In this document: positions 1 to 7,282 of the stretch, piece after piece
Numbering within the stretch: the stretch's first letter is position 1
Layout of the letters: each line of letters starts with the position of its first letter
Source: an uncultured Holophagaceae bacterium
Lineage (GTDB): Bacteria > Acidobacteriota > Holophagae > Holophagales > Holophagaceae
Direction of reading: 5' to 3'
Assembly: GCA_903927605.1 (NCBI GenBank)
Contig: CAIYNT010000133.1
Location: forward strand, 1 to 21,103
Length of the DNA stretch: 21,103 nt
Made by a program: the position numbers and the translations under genes
The notes under the pieces: generated by a model
What the model was told of the DNA's origin: nothing
Seen by the model: only the letters and a program-made list of their open reading frames with translations
Database searches by the model: none

Positions 1-894
1 CTCTCCATCTTCCTGGCCAAGCTCTTCCGGGTGCCCCACGCGCCCCTGCCAGAGCCCTCGGACATTGAGGCCGTCCTGCCGCCGCGCCCCGCTGAAAGCT
101 CATTCCTGCTCGTGCTGGACGACCTGAAGCGCCACTTCGGCGGCGTGAAGGCAGTGGACGGGATCTCCATGACCATCCGCTCCGGGGCCATCCACGGCCT
201 CATCGGGCCCAATGGATCTGGAAAGAGCACTGTGGTGAACGTCATTTCGGGGCTCTACACGCCAAGTTCCGGGCACATTCAACTGCGCGGGAAGTCGCTT
301 CCCTCGGGCAGCCTCTACCGTGTGTCGAAGTCCGGCGTAGCGCGGACTTTCCAGAACCTCCAGCTCTTCGGCGAGCTCACGGCCCTCGAGAACGTCATGG
401 TGGCGCTCAAGGGTGTCTACCGCAGCCCCCTGCCCTTGGTACTGCTGGGCCTGGCCCGCCGGGAGGAACGCCAGGCGCAGGCCGACGCCCTTTGTCTGCT
501 TGACCGGATCGGCCTGAAGGACCAGGCCCTCACCAAGGCTAAGGACCTCACCTACGGCGCCCAGCGTTTCCTTGAGGTCGCCCGCGCCCTGGCCCGCAAG
601 CCGGACCTGCTCATCCTGGACGAGCCCGCGGCGGGCCTCGCCCACCCGGATGCAGTGCAGCTCATCGAGATCATCAAACGGGTCCACAAGCGCGGCATCA
701 CCATCATCCTCATTGAGCACCACATGGACGTGGTCAGCGAGCTGTGCGATGTGGTGACCGTGCTGGACGGCGGCAAGGTCATCGCCGAAGGCACGCCCGA
801 TGAGGTCAAGCGCCATCCGAAGGTGGTGGAAGCCTACCTGGGTCAGCCGGCCCAACCTGAACCCCCCAGTGGCGCCGAGCCACTCCCCGCGTGA
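1..894 (+). CDS. livG: Branched-chain amino acid ABC transporter ATP-binding protein LivG (5' end outside window, possibly fused to LivM permease)
   Basis: This is the ATPase subunit of a LivFGHM-type importer for branched-chain amino acids or related substrates, acting on the cytoplasmic face of the inner membrane. Counting from the GTG at 31, the protein shows Walker A GPNGSGKST (residues 59-67), a Q-loop Gln near 108, a signature LTYGAQ (173-178), Walker B LLILDEP (193-199) and the switch His in IEHH (near 230). The frame stays open back to base 1, encoding LSIFLAKLFR before the GTG, and about 28 Pro/Ala-rich residues precede the ATPase fold. LivG normally starts almost directly at this fold, so the upstream part is probably the C-terminus and linker of a LivM permease fused in frame, or a long N-terminal extension. 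The stop is followed at once by livF. The family call is firm; the fusion is inferred. Confidence 0.9.
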   Translation, partial: LSIFLAKLFRVPHAPLPEPSDIEAVLPPRPAESSFLLVLDDLKRHFGGVKAVDGISMTIRSGAIHGLIGPNGSGKSTVVNVISGLYTPSSGHIQLRGKSLPSGSLYRVSKSGVARTFQNLQLFGELTALENVMVALKGVYRSPLPLVLLGLARREERQAQADALCLLDRIGLKDQALTKAKDLTYGAQRFLEVARALARKPDLLILDEPAAGLAHPDAVQLIEIIKRVHKRGITIILIEHHMDVVSELCDVVTVLDGGKVIAEGTPDEVKRHPKVVEAYLGQPAQPEPPSGAEPLPA

Positions 895-905
895 AGGAGG
901 CGTCC

Positions 906-1622
<717 letters not shown>

Positions 1623-1709
1623 TTCAACGGCGGTGCCCGATCCCCGGGCAAACATCCACAAATCTGACCGACAGCGTTTCCGGGCACATGAAGGGGAGGC
1701 CAGGCATGC
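1623..1709. other. Convergent intergenic region between livF and the histidine kinase
   Basis: These 87 bases separate two converging genes and hold no ORF. GCCCG-ATCC-CCGGGC near 1634-1648 can form a short hairpin, and a second weak stem (GGAGG...CCTCC, enclosing the palindrome AGGCATGCCT) lies near 1695-1725. Neither is followed by a T-run, so transcription may end here but no strong intrinsic terminator is visible. Confidence 0.35.
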
Positions 1710-3629
1710 CTATTCCACGCCTCCTTCCCGCCCCAGTGGTTGGAGGTGCGACCGAAGCTCCTTCATGCCGAAGGGTTTGGACATCAGGGTGACGTGCGGA
1801 TAAGCCTCCACAAGGCTCACCGCAGTCTGATCGGCTCGTCCGGTGGCAATCAGAATAGGCACTGATGGCCTCAAGGCGCGAAGACGTGGCAGGGTCCCGG
1901 CACCTCCTAGCCCCGGCATATTCAAGTCCAGGATCACCACATCGGGCTCGTACCCGGTTTCAAGCAGGGCCAACGCCTCCTCACCACGCAGCGCCGTGGA
2001 TACCGTGTGTCCAAGAACTTCCAGGATCGTCCGAACAGAGGTCTGGATCAATTCATCGTCATCCACCAAGAGCACCTTCAGGCTGACCCTGGCGGGGCCC
2101 TTCAACGGAGATGGGGGGATTTCTGATTCCAGGGTCTTGGCCTTGCAAACGGGGAATCGCAACATGACTCGGGTTCCCTGACCGGGTTCACTCTGGATCT
2201 CCATTTGCCCGTGGTGCGCCATGACCGTGCTATGGACGATGGACAGACCCAACCCTGTGCCCTTGCCGTGGCCCTTGGTCGTGAAGAAGGGGTCCAGGGC
2301 CTTCTCCAGGATCTCCTTGGTCATGCCGGCCCCATTGTCCTCCACTTGGACTTCAATCCAGTGGGTGTCCACGTTGCGCGTCCGAAGGATCAAGGTGCCG
2401 TTGTCCGGCATGGCATGGACGGCGTTGAGGCATAGGTTCATCAACACATGGGTCAGGGCGCTCGCATCGCCTCGGATGGGTCGAAGGTCCGTGGCCAAGT
2501 CCATTTCCAGACGGACCTTGGCCAGTGTGGTGCGTTCCAAAAGGCGGACTTCATCACGGACCAGGTTATTCATGTCCAGGTCCTTCTCTTCGGCCAATCC
2601 CTGACGTGCGAAGCTCAGGAGGCTACCAATAAGGTCCCCACCTCGAGTACAGGCCTTCACGATGGTACTGAAGGCCTGATGGGCAGGGCTTTCCGTGGGC
2701 TGTGTCTCCAGATGGACCGAGGCCAAGCCGAGAATGGCGCCCAGCACATTGTTCATGTCGTGGGCCACGCCCCCAGCCAGAAGCCCCAGACTTTCCATCT
2801 TCTGGGATTGACGAAGCTGGGTCTCCAATCTTTTGCGGTCGGTGATGTCCAGCGAGGCCCCGGTGATGCCAATAATCGTGCCGTTCCCATCGCGGAGGGG
2901 CCCTACGACCATGTCATAAACGAAGATCTGACCATCGGAACGGATGGAAACCTCGGCGCGCTCTTTCAGCCCCGATTCCAGGACACGACGTTTGAGTTCC
3001 ACCACTTGCTTGGCCGCTACTGGCGGAAGCAGCTCGTCATCGCTGTGGCCCACGACCGATTCAGAAGTGAAGCCAAGCTGGGCCTGGTGCATCCAGACAT
3101 AGCGCAAATCCATATCCTGACTGAAGACAGCGATGTTCGCCGAGTCCAGACCCATGCGCAACCGCTCTTCCGAAACCCGGAGCGCCTCCTCAGCATGCTT
3201 CCGCTCGGTGATGTCCTGGAAGACACCCGTCAGCTTGACTGCCTTGCCGTCCTCCATCACCACAGAACACTGGTCCCGCACCCAGATGGGACGCCCCTTC
3301 GTCGTGATCATGGGCACTTCCAGATCGAATGGGGTGCCGTGCTCGACCGCAGCTTGCGCCGCAGCTTGGACCATCTGGCGAACCGTAGGGGCATAAAACC
3401 GGTAGTCAAGCGTCTGCTCAAGCGGAGGCGTCACCGGAGGATCGATCTCCAGAATGCGGCAGGTCTCCCGGGACCAGAAGCGCGCCTTCGTGCGCAAATC
3501 GAACTCCCAGCCACCTACCTTGGCGATGGCACTGGTGCGCTCGAGTAGAGTGGTGGTGGCCGCGAGAGCCTCTTCGGCCACCTTGCGTTCGGTGATGTCC
3601 TCCAATAGCCAGATCGCGCCCTTAGACAC
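1710..3629 (-). CDS. Hybrid PAS sensor histidine kinase with C-terminal receiver, apparently 5'-truncated
   Basis: The 639-aa ORF encodes a soluble hybrid histidine kinase. In order: the end of a PAS domain (residues 1-16, ending DITERK), a full PAS (about 28-144, again ending DITERK), a second full PAS (about 151-266, ending DITDRK), HisKA with the phosphoaccepting His near 290 (GGVAHDMNN), an HATPase domain (N-box NLCLNAVHAM near 398-407, DNGAGM, then GKGTGLGLSIV) and a receiver domain (DDD near 523-525, phosphoacceptor Asp near 568, Lys in the SKPF motif). The catalytic residues are intact. The only start is a GTG at 3629 with no Shine-Dalgarno, and it opens inside what should be the last strand of a PAS domain. 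Upstream codons stay open but look nothing like PAS sequence and lie antisense to another gene. The N-terminal PAS part has probably been lost by recombination or insertion at about 3625. It may be a pseudogene or a shortened but translated kinase. Confidence 0.85.
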   Translation of the reverse strand: MSKGAIWLLEDITERKVAEEALAATTTLLERTSAIAKVGGWEFDLRTKARFWSRETCRILEIDPPVTPPLEQTLDYRFYAPTVRQMVQAAAQAAVEHGTPFDLEVPMITTKGRPIWVRDQCSVVMEDGKAVKLTGVFQDITERKHAEEALRVSEERLRMGLDSANIAVFSQDMDLRYVWMHQAQLGFTSESVVGHSDDELLPPVAAKQVVELKRRVLESGLKERAEVSIRSDGQIFVYDMVVGPLRDGNGTIIGITGASLDITDRKRLETQLRQSQKMESLGLLAGGVAHDMNNVLGAILGLASVHLETQPTESPAHQAFSTIVKACTRGGDLIGSLLSFARQGLAEEKDLDMNNLVRDEVRLLERTTLAKVRLEMDLATDLRPIRGDASALTHVLMNLCLNAVHAMPDNGTLILRTRNVDTHWIEVQVEDNGAGMTKEILEKALDPFFTTKGHGKGTGLGLSIVHSTVMAHHGQMEIQSEPGQGTRVMLRFPVCKAKTLESEIPPSPLKGPARVSLKVLLVDDDELIQTSVRTILEVLGHTVSTALRGEEALALLETGYEPDVVILDLNMPGLGGAGTLPRLRALRPSVPILIATGRADQTAVSLVEAYPHVTLMSKPFGMKELRSHLQPLGREGGVE

Positions 3630-3631
3630 CC

Positions 3632-4021
3632 ATGAATTCAGAACAAACTCAGCAAGCCAGGAAAAAAGGGCCTGTAGAGCTAGCCAAATGGCTGCGATCC
3701 GAGGATTGTTTTTGGGAACTTGTGGAATCGCTGGAAAAGCTGGCCCCGCCTGACCGAGGCCATTTCCTGTCGCCGGAGGAGGTGTGCTTCTACAGTCTTC
3801 TCCGCCTCAGGGAAGAACTCCGTTGGAGTGTCCTTACGGATCTCAATGGAGGGATTGCCAAGGCTCTCCGGGTGTTGGAACACCCCCGAATTTTGGAAAT
3901 TCTCGCAAGGGCCGTGGAGGAAGAGGATTTCCAAGCAACCCCCCACTATGTCCGCTTCACAATCTCGCTGGTAACGAGTTGTTTGGATGCCTGTACAAGG
4001 CACCAACGCTCCCTCATCTGA
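3632..4021 (+). CDS. Hypothetical protein, predicted helical, upstream partner of the Dbr1-like gene
   Basis: The 129-aa ORF starts with ATG at 3632, directly after an in-frame TAG at 3623, with no clear ribosome-binding site. I do not recognise the family. The sequence is rich in Leu, Glu and Arg and looks wholly alpha-helical, without a signal peptide, membrane segment, zinc ligands or a recognisable nuclease motif. Base composition is visibly less GC-rich than the flanking genes. It lies 55 bp before the Dbr1-like phosphoesterase on the same strand, and its start sits at the breakpoint of the truncated histidine kinase, so the two genes were probably acquired together. It might be a regulatory or effector partner of the phosphoesterase, or an unrelated cargo protein. 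The reading frame is plausible but not proven. Confidence 0.6.
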   Translation: MNSEQTQQARKKGPVELAKWLRSEDCFWELVESLEKLAPPDRGHFLSPEEVCFYSLLRLREELRWSVLTDLNGGIAKALRVLEHPRILEILARAVEEEDFQATPHYVRFTISLVTSCLDACTRHQRSLI

Positions 4022-4064
4022 AACAACGGCGGGACTCAGGAATTTCAGCATGGCTGGGACAATT

Positions 4065-4070
4065 AGGAGG
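4065..4070 (+). promoter_or_regulatory. Ribosome-binding site fixing the start of the Dbr1-like gene
   Basis: AGGAGG lies six bases before the ATG at 4077. It decides for that start over the in-frame ATG at 3987 and makes the protein begin MRFAVVGDIHG, the usual beginning of this enzyme fold. Confidence 0.75.
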
Positions 4071-4076
4071 GCAGGA

Positions 4077-4856
4077 ATGCGGTTCGCGGTGGTCGGCGAC
4101 ATCCATGGTCACTGGCTCGAATTGAGGCAGGCCATACTCACTCTGCACGAATCTTCTCCCCTAGACCTGGTGCTTCAGGTAGGGGATGCGCAACCAGTCC
4201 GGAATGCACTGGATCTTTCTTACATGCCAGTTCCTGAAAGGCACCGAGCCCTTGGGAACTTCGCCCAGGTGGTCGGTCCATGGCCGATCCCAACCTGGTT
4301 CGTCGGAGGCAACCATGAGCCCTTCAACCACCTGGAGTCGATGCCTGAGGGGGGCGCTGTGCTTGAGAATTTGGACTACCTGGGGAGGCGGTTCTCCCGA
4401 ACGGTCGGCAATCTCCGCATTGCTGGGTTGAGCGGGATCTTCAGCCCAAAACACTTCGACTCACCCAGGGCGGCGTGGCCATTCCCCCAGGGTGGAAGCA
4501 AGCAGGCCTCCTATTTCCGACGAAGGGAAATCGAGGCCCTCGCCTCGGCCGGGCCAACGGACATCCTGTTGATGCATGAGTGGCCAGCCCAGATGGAATC
4601 TGCCCGTAAGCCTGACTGGCCGAGGCGATGGGCCAAGGTCGGATGCGATGCCCTTGGAGGGTTGGTCTCCACCCTCAAACCGCGTTTCGTTTTCTGCGGT
4701 CACATGCATCACGCTGTCGTGCATCAGGCGGGCCCCACAACCATCGTTGCCCTCGACAATTTTTCTGCCCGTCCCGAACGCTCCATCGTGGTTCTGGAGT
4801 CGGATGAGCAAGGAGTGAGAATCGTGCAAGGTTTGGGTCCGGAAGGAAGGAGATAG
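4077..4856 (+). CDS. Metallophosphoesterase resembling the RNA lariat-debranching enzyme Dbr1 (N-terminal domain)
   Basis: The 259-aa product is a calcineurin-like metallophosphoesterase with all the usual metal ligands: GDIHG (Asp8, His10), QVGD (Asp37), GGNHE (Asn79, His80), LMHEWP (His167) and CGHMHH (His209, His211). Beyond the fold, several stretches match eukaryotic Dbr1, which cuts 2'-5' branch linkages in intron lariats: QPVRNALDL after GD, GGNHE then NHLESMPEGG, YLG, RIAGLSGIF, a YFRRREIE stretch and LMHEWP. I compared these from memory of Dbr1. The Dbr1 C-terminal domain is absent. Human Dbr1 has Cys where this protein has Asp8, so the site here looks like a standard two-metal centre. 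The ATG at 4077 is preceded by AGGAGG at 4065-4070; the upstream start at 3987 would add 30 unrelated residues. No group II intron or retron reverse transcriptase is in the window, so the substrate is unknown. Confidence 0.85.
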   Translation: MRFAVVGDIHGHWLELRQAILTLHESSPLDLVLQVGDAQPVRNALDLSYMPVPERHRALGNFAQVVGPWPIPTWFVGGNHEPFNHLESMPEGGAVLENLDYLGRRFSRTVGNLRIAGLSGIFSPKHFDSPRAAWPFPQGGSKQASYFRRREIEALASAGPTDILLMHEWPAQMESARKPDWPRRWAKVGCDALGGLVSTLKPRFVFCGHMHHAVVHQAGPTTIVALDNFSARPERSIVVLESDEQGVRIVQGLGPEGRR

Positions 4857-4873
4857 GCTGAGATCCTGGCAAC

Positions 4874-4999
4874 GCGTTCAACACTTACAAACTGACCTGT
4901 GCTGACTCTGGGCTGACTGGTTCCCGCATGTTCAATCGAAATAAAGGACTTAGAAACGCAATGAAACGCAATGAAGTGCAATCGGCGTTCAACACTTAC
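4874..4999. repeat. 15-bp direct repeat pair GCGTTCAACACTTAC
   Basis: GCGTTCAACACTTAC occurs at 4874-4888 and identically at 4985-4999, 111 bp apart. An exact 15-mer repeated this closely is unlikely by chance. It lies in the non-coding edge of the accessory insert, so it may mark a small insertion, a deletion or a recombination site. Confidence 0.7.
4953..4982. repeat. Three tandem copies of a 10-bp unit (GAAACGCAAT, last copy variant)
   Basis: GAAACGCAAT at 4953-4962 and 4963-4972 is followed by GAAGTGCAAT at 4973-4982. A 10-bp period equals roughly one helical turn, so a protein could bind all copies on one face. It could equally be slippage-derived. It falls between the two 15-bp repeats. 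Confidence 0.65.
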
Positions 5000-5000
5000 G

Positions 5001-5040
5001 AAAACAAGAAAGCCCCGAAACCTAATGGTGACGGGGCTTT
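5001..5040 (-). terminator. Rho-independent terminator downstream of tRNA-Gly
   Basis: Read on the minus strand, AAAGCCCCG (5040-5032) pairs perfectly with CGGGGCTTT (5017-5009) across a 14-nt loop and is followed by the T-rich CTTGTTTTCG. It begins 5 bases beyond the tRNA CCA end, so it should end the tRNA transcript and the operon upstream of it. The symmetric stem could also act weakly on plus-strand transcripts leaving the phosphoesterase gene. Confidence 0.8.
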
Positions 5041-5045
5041 GCGAG

Positions 5046-5120
5046 TGGAGCGGGCGACCAGGATTGAACTGGCGACATTCAGCTTGGGAAGCTGACGTTC
5101 TACCACTGAACTACGCCCGC
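5046..5120 (-). tRNA. tRNA-Gly, anticodon CCC, with encoded CCA
   Basis: The minus strand folds into a complete cloverleaf: acceptor GCGGGCG/CGCCCGC, D-stem GTTC/GAAC, anticodon stem TCAGC/GCTGA with loop TTCCCAA (anticodon CCC, reading GGG codons), a 5-nt variable loop, and T-stem GCCAG/CTGGT with loop TTCAATC. The discriminator base is T and CCA is encoded at 5048-5046. The gene lies 36 bp after the conserved hypothetical gene on the same strand and 5 bp before a terminator, so it may be read from that operon as well as from its own promoter. Confidence 0.95.
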
Positions 5121-5156
5121 AGGACCTCCAGCTTAACGCAGCCCTTAAGCCGATGG

Positions 5157-6266
5157 CTACCCCTTCCCGTGGGCCTTCATCTCCACCATCCGCTTGGCTT
5201 CCCGGCGCAGCAACTCCGCCACGTTGCGATCCTTGACGATGAGCTTCATGTCGCTGTCGTAGAGCCGCTTGAAGTGGGTCATGGCCACGGGCAGGGGCGT
5301 GCGGGGATTCATGACCAGAGCCTTGGTGATGGGGTATTTCTTCATCCACTCCCGACTGTTGGAAATGATCCGCAGCACCTCTTCGTTCACGGTGCGCATC
5401 TGGGCGATGTAGGCCACCTCTCCTTCAGTGATGCGGCTGTTCCGGATGACGTTTACCTGGATGAGGCGGTTCGCTTCGCGGATGAGGAGGGCGCGCTCCT
5501 CCTTGCCACCCTTGATGGCGAGGGTGATCTTCTGATTGGTGCTGAGCTTCATCACACGCTGGGTCAGGGTGAGGGTGATCTCGTTGCCCTCATGGTCCAC
5601 AGCGGGCCGCTGGGCCAGCAGACGACGCTCGGCGGCCATCTCCTCCGTCTCGACCTCGGCCTCGGCCTCCTCCTTCGATTTCTCTTTGGGCAGTGGCAGC
5701 TCGGACCAGGCCCGATCCAGGTGGCCGGCCTCCACCTCATCGATGATCTCCAGGCGTGCCTTTTTCACATCTTCCGGGATCAGGCGCAGAACGTCGAAGC
5801 GAAACTCGTTGACGCGCCGCTTGATGACGTACTCGCCTTCGGGATGCTCTTCGAGGAGATCGAGAATCCGCGGACGTTGGAGCCAGAGCACCTGGTTGTT
5901 CAGCACGATCTCCAGAACGGACCCTGGCAGGCTGGGCACTGAGGCTTCCACTATCTCCGACGTGAGGGACGGATTCAGGAGAACCGACTCGAGCAGAGCA
6001 GGTTCCTTGCGGTGGCAGAGCACCAGCTGAAGGGGTGTCGGCGGATCAATCGCTTCGGTCAAAACCCCCGACAGGAGCGATTCCGGCATGGTCGCGAAGA
6101 AATCGAGGGCCCGCTTGGTGTAATGCGTGTCCTTCAGGCCCACATGGGCCAAGGCGAAAAGCAAATCCCGGGTCGGCACCGGGAGGCTGCCCCCGACCAA
6201 GGCCATGGCCATGGGTTCCGGCAGCCCACCCTGGAGGAACCGCTCAACGATGGGATGCATGCTCAT
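5157..6266 (-). CDS. Conserved hypothetical protein with helical repeats
   Basis: The 369-aa protein has no signal peptide or membrane segment. It looks all-helical and repetitive, like HEAT-type or similar solenoid proteins. A highly charged Glu/Lys linker at about 195-220 separates two halves. The C-terminal half contains phrases such as KGGKEERALLIREANRLIQ, RNSRITEGEVAYIAQ and NSREWMKKYPITKALVMNPRTPL that recall uncharacterised proteins I have seen in myxobacteria and other deltaproteobacterial-type genomes; I know no function for them. The ATG at 6266 overlaps the stop of the RodZ-like gene (ATGA), which implies translational coupling. A role in envelope or cell-shape biology alongside RodZ is guesswork. 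tRNA-Gly follows. Confidence 0.88.
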   Translation of the reverse strand: MSMHPIVERFLQGGLPEPMAMALVGGSLPVPTRDLLFALAHVGLKDTHYTKRALDFFATMPESLLSGVLTEAIDPPTPLQLVLCHRKEPALLESVLLNPSLTSEIVEASVPSLPGSVLEIVLNNQVLWLQRPRILDLLEEHPEGEYVIKRRVNEFRFDVLRLIPEDVKKARLEIIDEVEAGHLDRAWSELPLPKEKSKEEAEAEVETEEMAAERRLLAQRPAVDHEGNEITLTLTQRVMKLSTNQKITLAIKGGKEERALLIREANRLIQVNVIRNSRITEGEVAYIAQMRTVNEEVLRIISNSREWMKKYPITKALVMNPRTPLPVAMTHFKRLYDSDMKLIVKDRNVAELLRREAKRMVEMKAHGKG

Positions 6267-7075
6267 GGCCGGGATCCGTCCTCATCATCATCAGGCACCG
6301 GGGCCACTTCGGGAAGCTCCGGGGGCGCGGGTCTCAGCCAGTGTCCCTCTCCATCGAATCGACCGGTCCAGGGCTCTCCGACACTCTGCCCATGGGGGAT
6401 GCGTCGGCCGGCCACCTCCACGTTGACCACCCCGGCATTGTCAAGAAAGAGCGTGAAAGGTCCCTGGACTCGGAGCCGCCAGGGCTCCGAGACCCGGAGG
6501 GTGCGCGCCAGAGGAGGCCCGCCGCCGCCCGACTGGGGTTCGATGCGCACATTGCAGGTGTCCATGCCACGGAGGCTCACCAAGATGCCCTGCTCGTTCA
6601 GGGGGGCTTCGGGCAGGAGTTCAACGAGCACCGGATAGGGCGAGGCGGAAGGCATTGGTGGTGGAGGCAGCGAGGGTCTGACTAGGGCCGTCAAATAGCT
6701 TGGGGCCGCCTTGCGGCCCAGGCTGGGACCGGGGACCACTAGCCACAGGACCACCAGCACAGAGGCCACCGTCAGCAGGGCCATCACCACCCGTTCCAGC
6801 CGCTCCTGACGGGGATCGGGGGGATCCAGTTCCTGCACACCGGGCACGATCTGGAAGGCCCCGGTGTGGTATTCGAGGTCCACGTCCAGCCGTTCGGCCA
6901 ACTGACGGGCCAAGGGTCGCGGGCGTCCCGGCGGAAGGGCCTCCCAATGGTCCCCCTCGATGGCCTCTAGGTGGCGCAGGGGAAGCTTGAGTTCCCTGGC
7001 CAGCTCTTCCTGGGTGAGGCCCCTGGCTTCCCGGGCCTTCTGGATCAGCTGGCCGACGGATAGTGCCTCGGTCAT
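6263..7075 (-). CDS. RodZ-like helix-turn-helix membrane protein
   Basis: The 270-aa protein has the RodZ architecture: a Cro/C1-like HTH (about residues 6-66, with GLTQEELARELKLPLRHLEAIE), one hydrophobic membrane segment (about 96-115), a Pro-rich linker and a C-terminal periplasmic beta domain (about 148-250) like DUF4115. RodZ links the actin-like MreB filament to the membrane and helps set rod shape; whether that holds here is inferred. The Asp/Glu-rich tail DDDEDG is notable. The start ATG at 7075 once overlapped the moxR stop, to judge from the duplicated 11 bp described below. Its end overlaps the next gene by ATGA. Confidence 0.85.
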   Translation of the reverse strand: MTEALSVGQLIQKAREARGLTQEELARELKLPLRHLEAIEGDHWEALPPGRPRPLARQLAERLDVDLEYHTGAFQIVPGVQELDPPDPRQERLERVVMALLTVASVLVVLWLVVPGPSLGRKAAPSYLTALVRPSLPPPPMPSASPYPVLVELLPEAPLNEQGILVSLRGMDTCNVRIEPQSGGGGPPLARTLRVSEPWRLRVQGPFTLFLDNAGVVNVEVAGRRIPHGQSVGEPWTGRFDGEGHWLRPAPPELPEVAPVPDDDEDGSRP

Positions 7076-7282
7076 CCGGCCCCTCCGCCTGACAGGCGCT
7101 CCCTGAGCGCCTTCCCGCTCGCAGACTCGCGGAGGCAGAGCCTCCCTGGGCCGGCCCCTTGCGGGTCATGCGCTTCGCGCACGGTGGCCCTCCACTCCAT
7201 CGGACATGCGCTCCGAAGGGAGCGCATTCCTGCTCGCAAGCTCGCAGCGATAGAGCCTCCCTGCTCCAGCCTCATCCGGCCC
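7072..7282. repeat. 11-bp direct repeats TCATCCGGCCC flanking the element (likely target-site duplication)
   Basis: TCATCCGGCCC is present at 7072-7082 and 7272-7282, exactly 200 bp apart. On the minus strand it reads GGGCCGGATGA. In the upstream copy the TGA is the moxR stop; in the downstream copy the ATG is the rodZ start. Collapsing the two copies restores an ATGA overlap between moxR and rodZ, the same kind of junction seen on both sides of this gene pair. Confidence 0.75.
7083..7271. mobile_element. 189-bp palindrome-rich insertion element with two internal half-copies (MITE/REP-like)
   Basis: The gap between the moxR and rodZ genes is filled by two imperfect direct copies of a unit of about 60 bp (7091-7148 and 7203-7263; both contain the string GAGCCTCCCTG and one hairpin each) with a 54-bp spacer. 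Hairpins visible are GGCGCT/AGCGCC at 7095-7111, GGAGGC/GCCTCC at 7131-7145, TGCGC/GCGCA at 7169-7181 and TGCGCTCC/GGAGCGCA at 7207-7226. The whole is bounded by an 11-bp direct repeat, TCATCCGGCCC, at 7072-7082 and 7272-7282. No transposase is encoded, so any movement would need help in trans. The short ORFs crossing it look like repeat translation products. Confidence 0.65.

Larger units (their letters stand above)
4857..5000. other. Non-coding, AT-richer flank of the accessory insert
   Basis: No credible ORF lies between the phosphoesterase stop and the tRNA terminator. The stretch is more AT-rich than its surroundings and contains the 15-bp direct repeat and the 10-bp tandem array listed separately. 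I see no integrase, no inverted terminal repeats and no copy of the tRNA 3' end. Confidence 0.5.

Noticed and set aside
2448..3548. 366-aa open frame on the plus strand opposite the histidine kinase
   Set aside because: It is the antisense of a kinase with intact PAS, HisKA, HATPase and receiver motifs, and its translation shows no domain.
4953..4982. CRISPR array
   Set aside because: Three 10-bp units without spacers, far too short for CRISPR repeats, and no cas genes.
5046..5120. tRNA-Gly as the attachment site of the accessory insert
   Set aside because: I found no second copy of the tRNA 3' end near the other boundary at about 3630 and no integrase; the neighbourhood is only suggestive.
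4971..5942. 323-aa open frame on the plus strand
   Set aside because: It runs through the terminator, the tRNA-Gly gene and the antisense of a coding gene.
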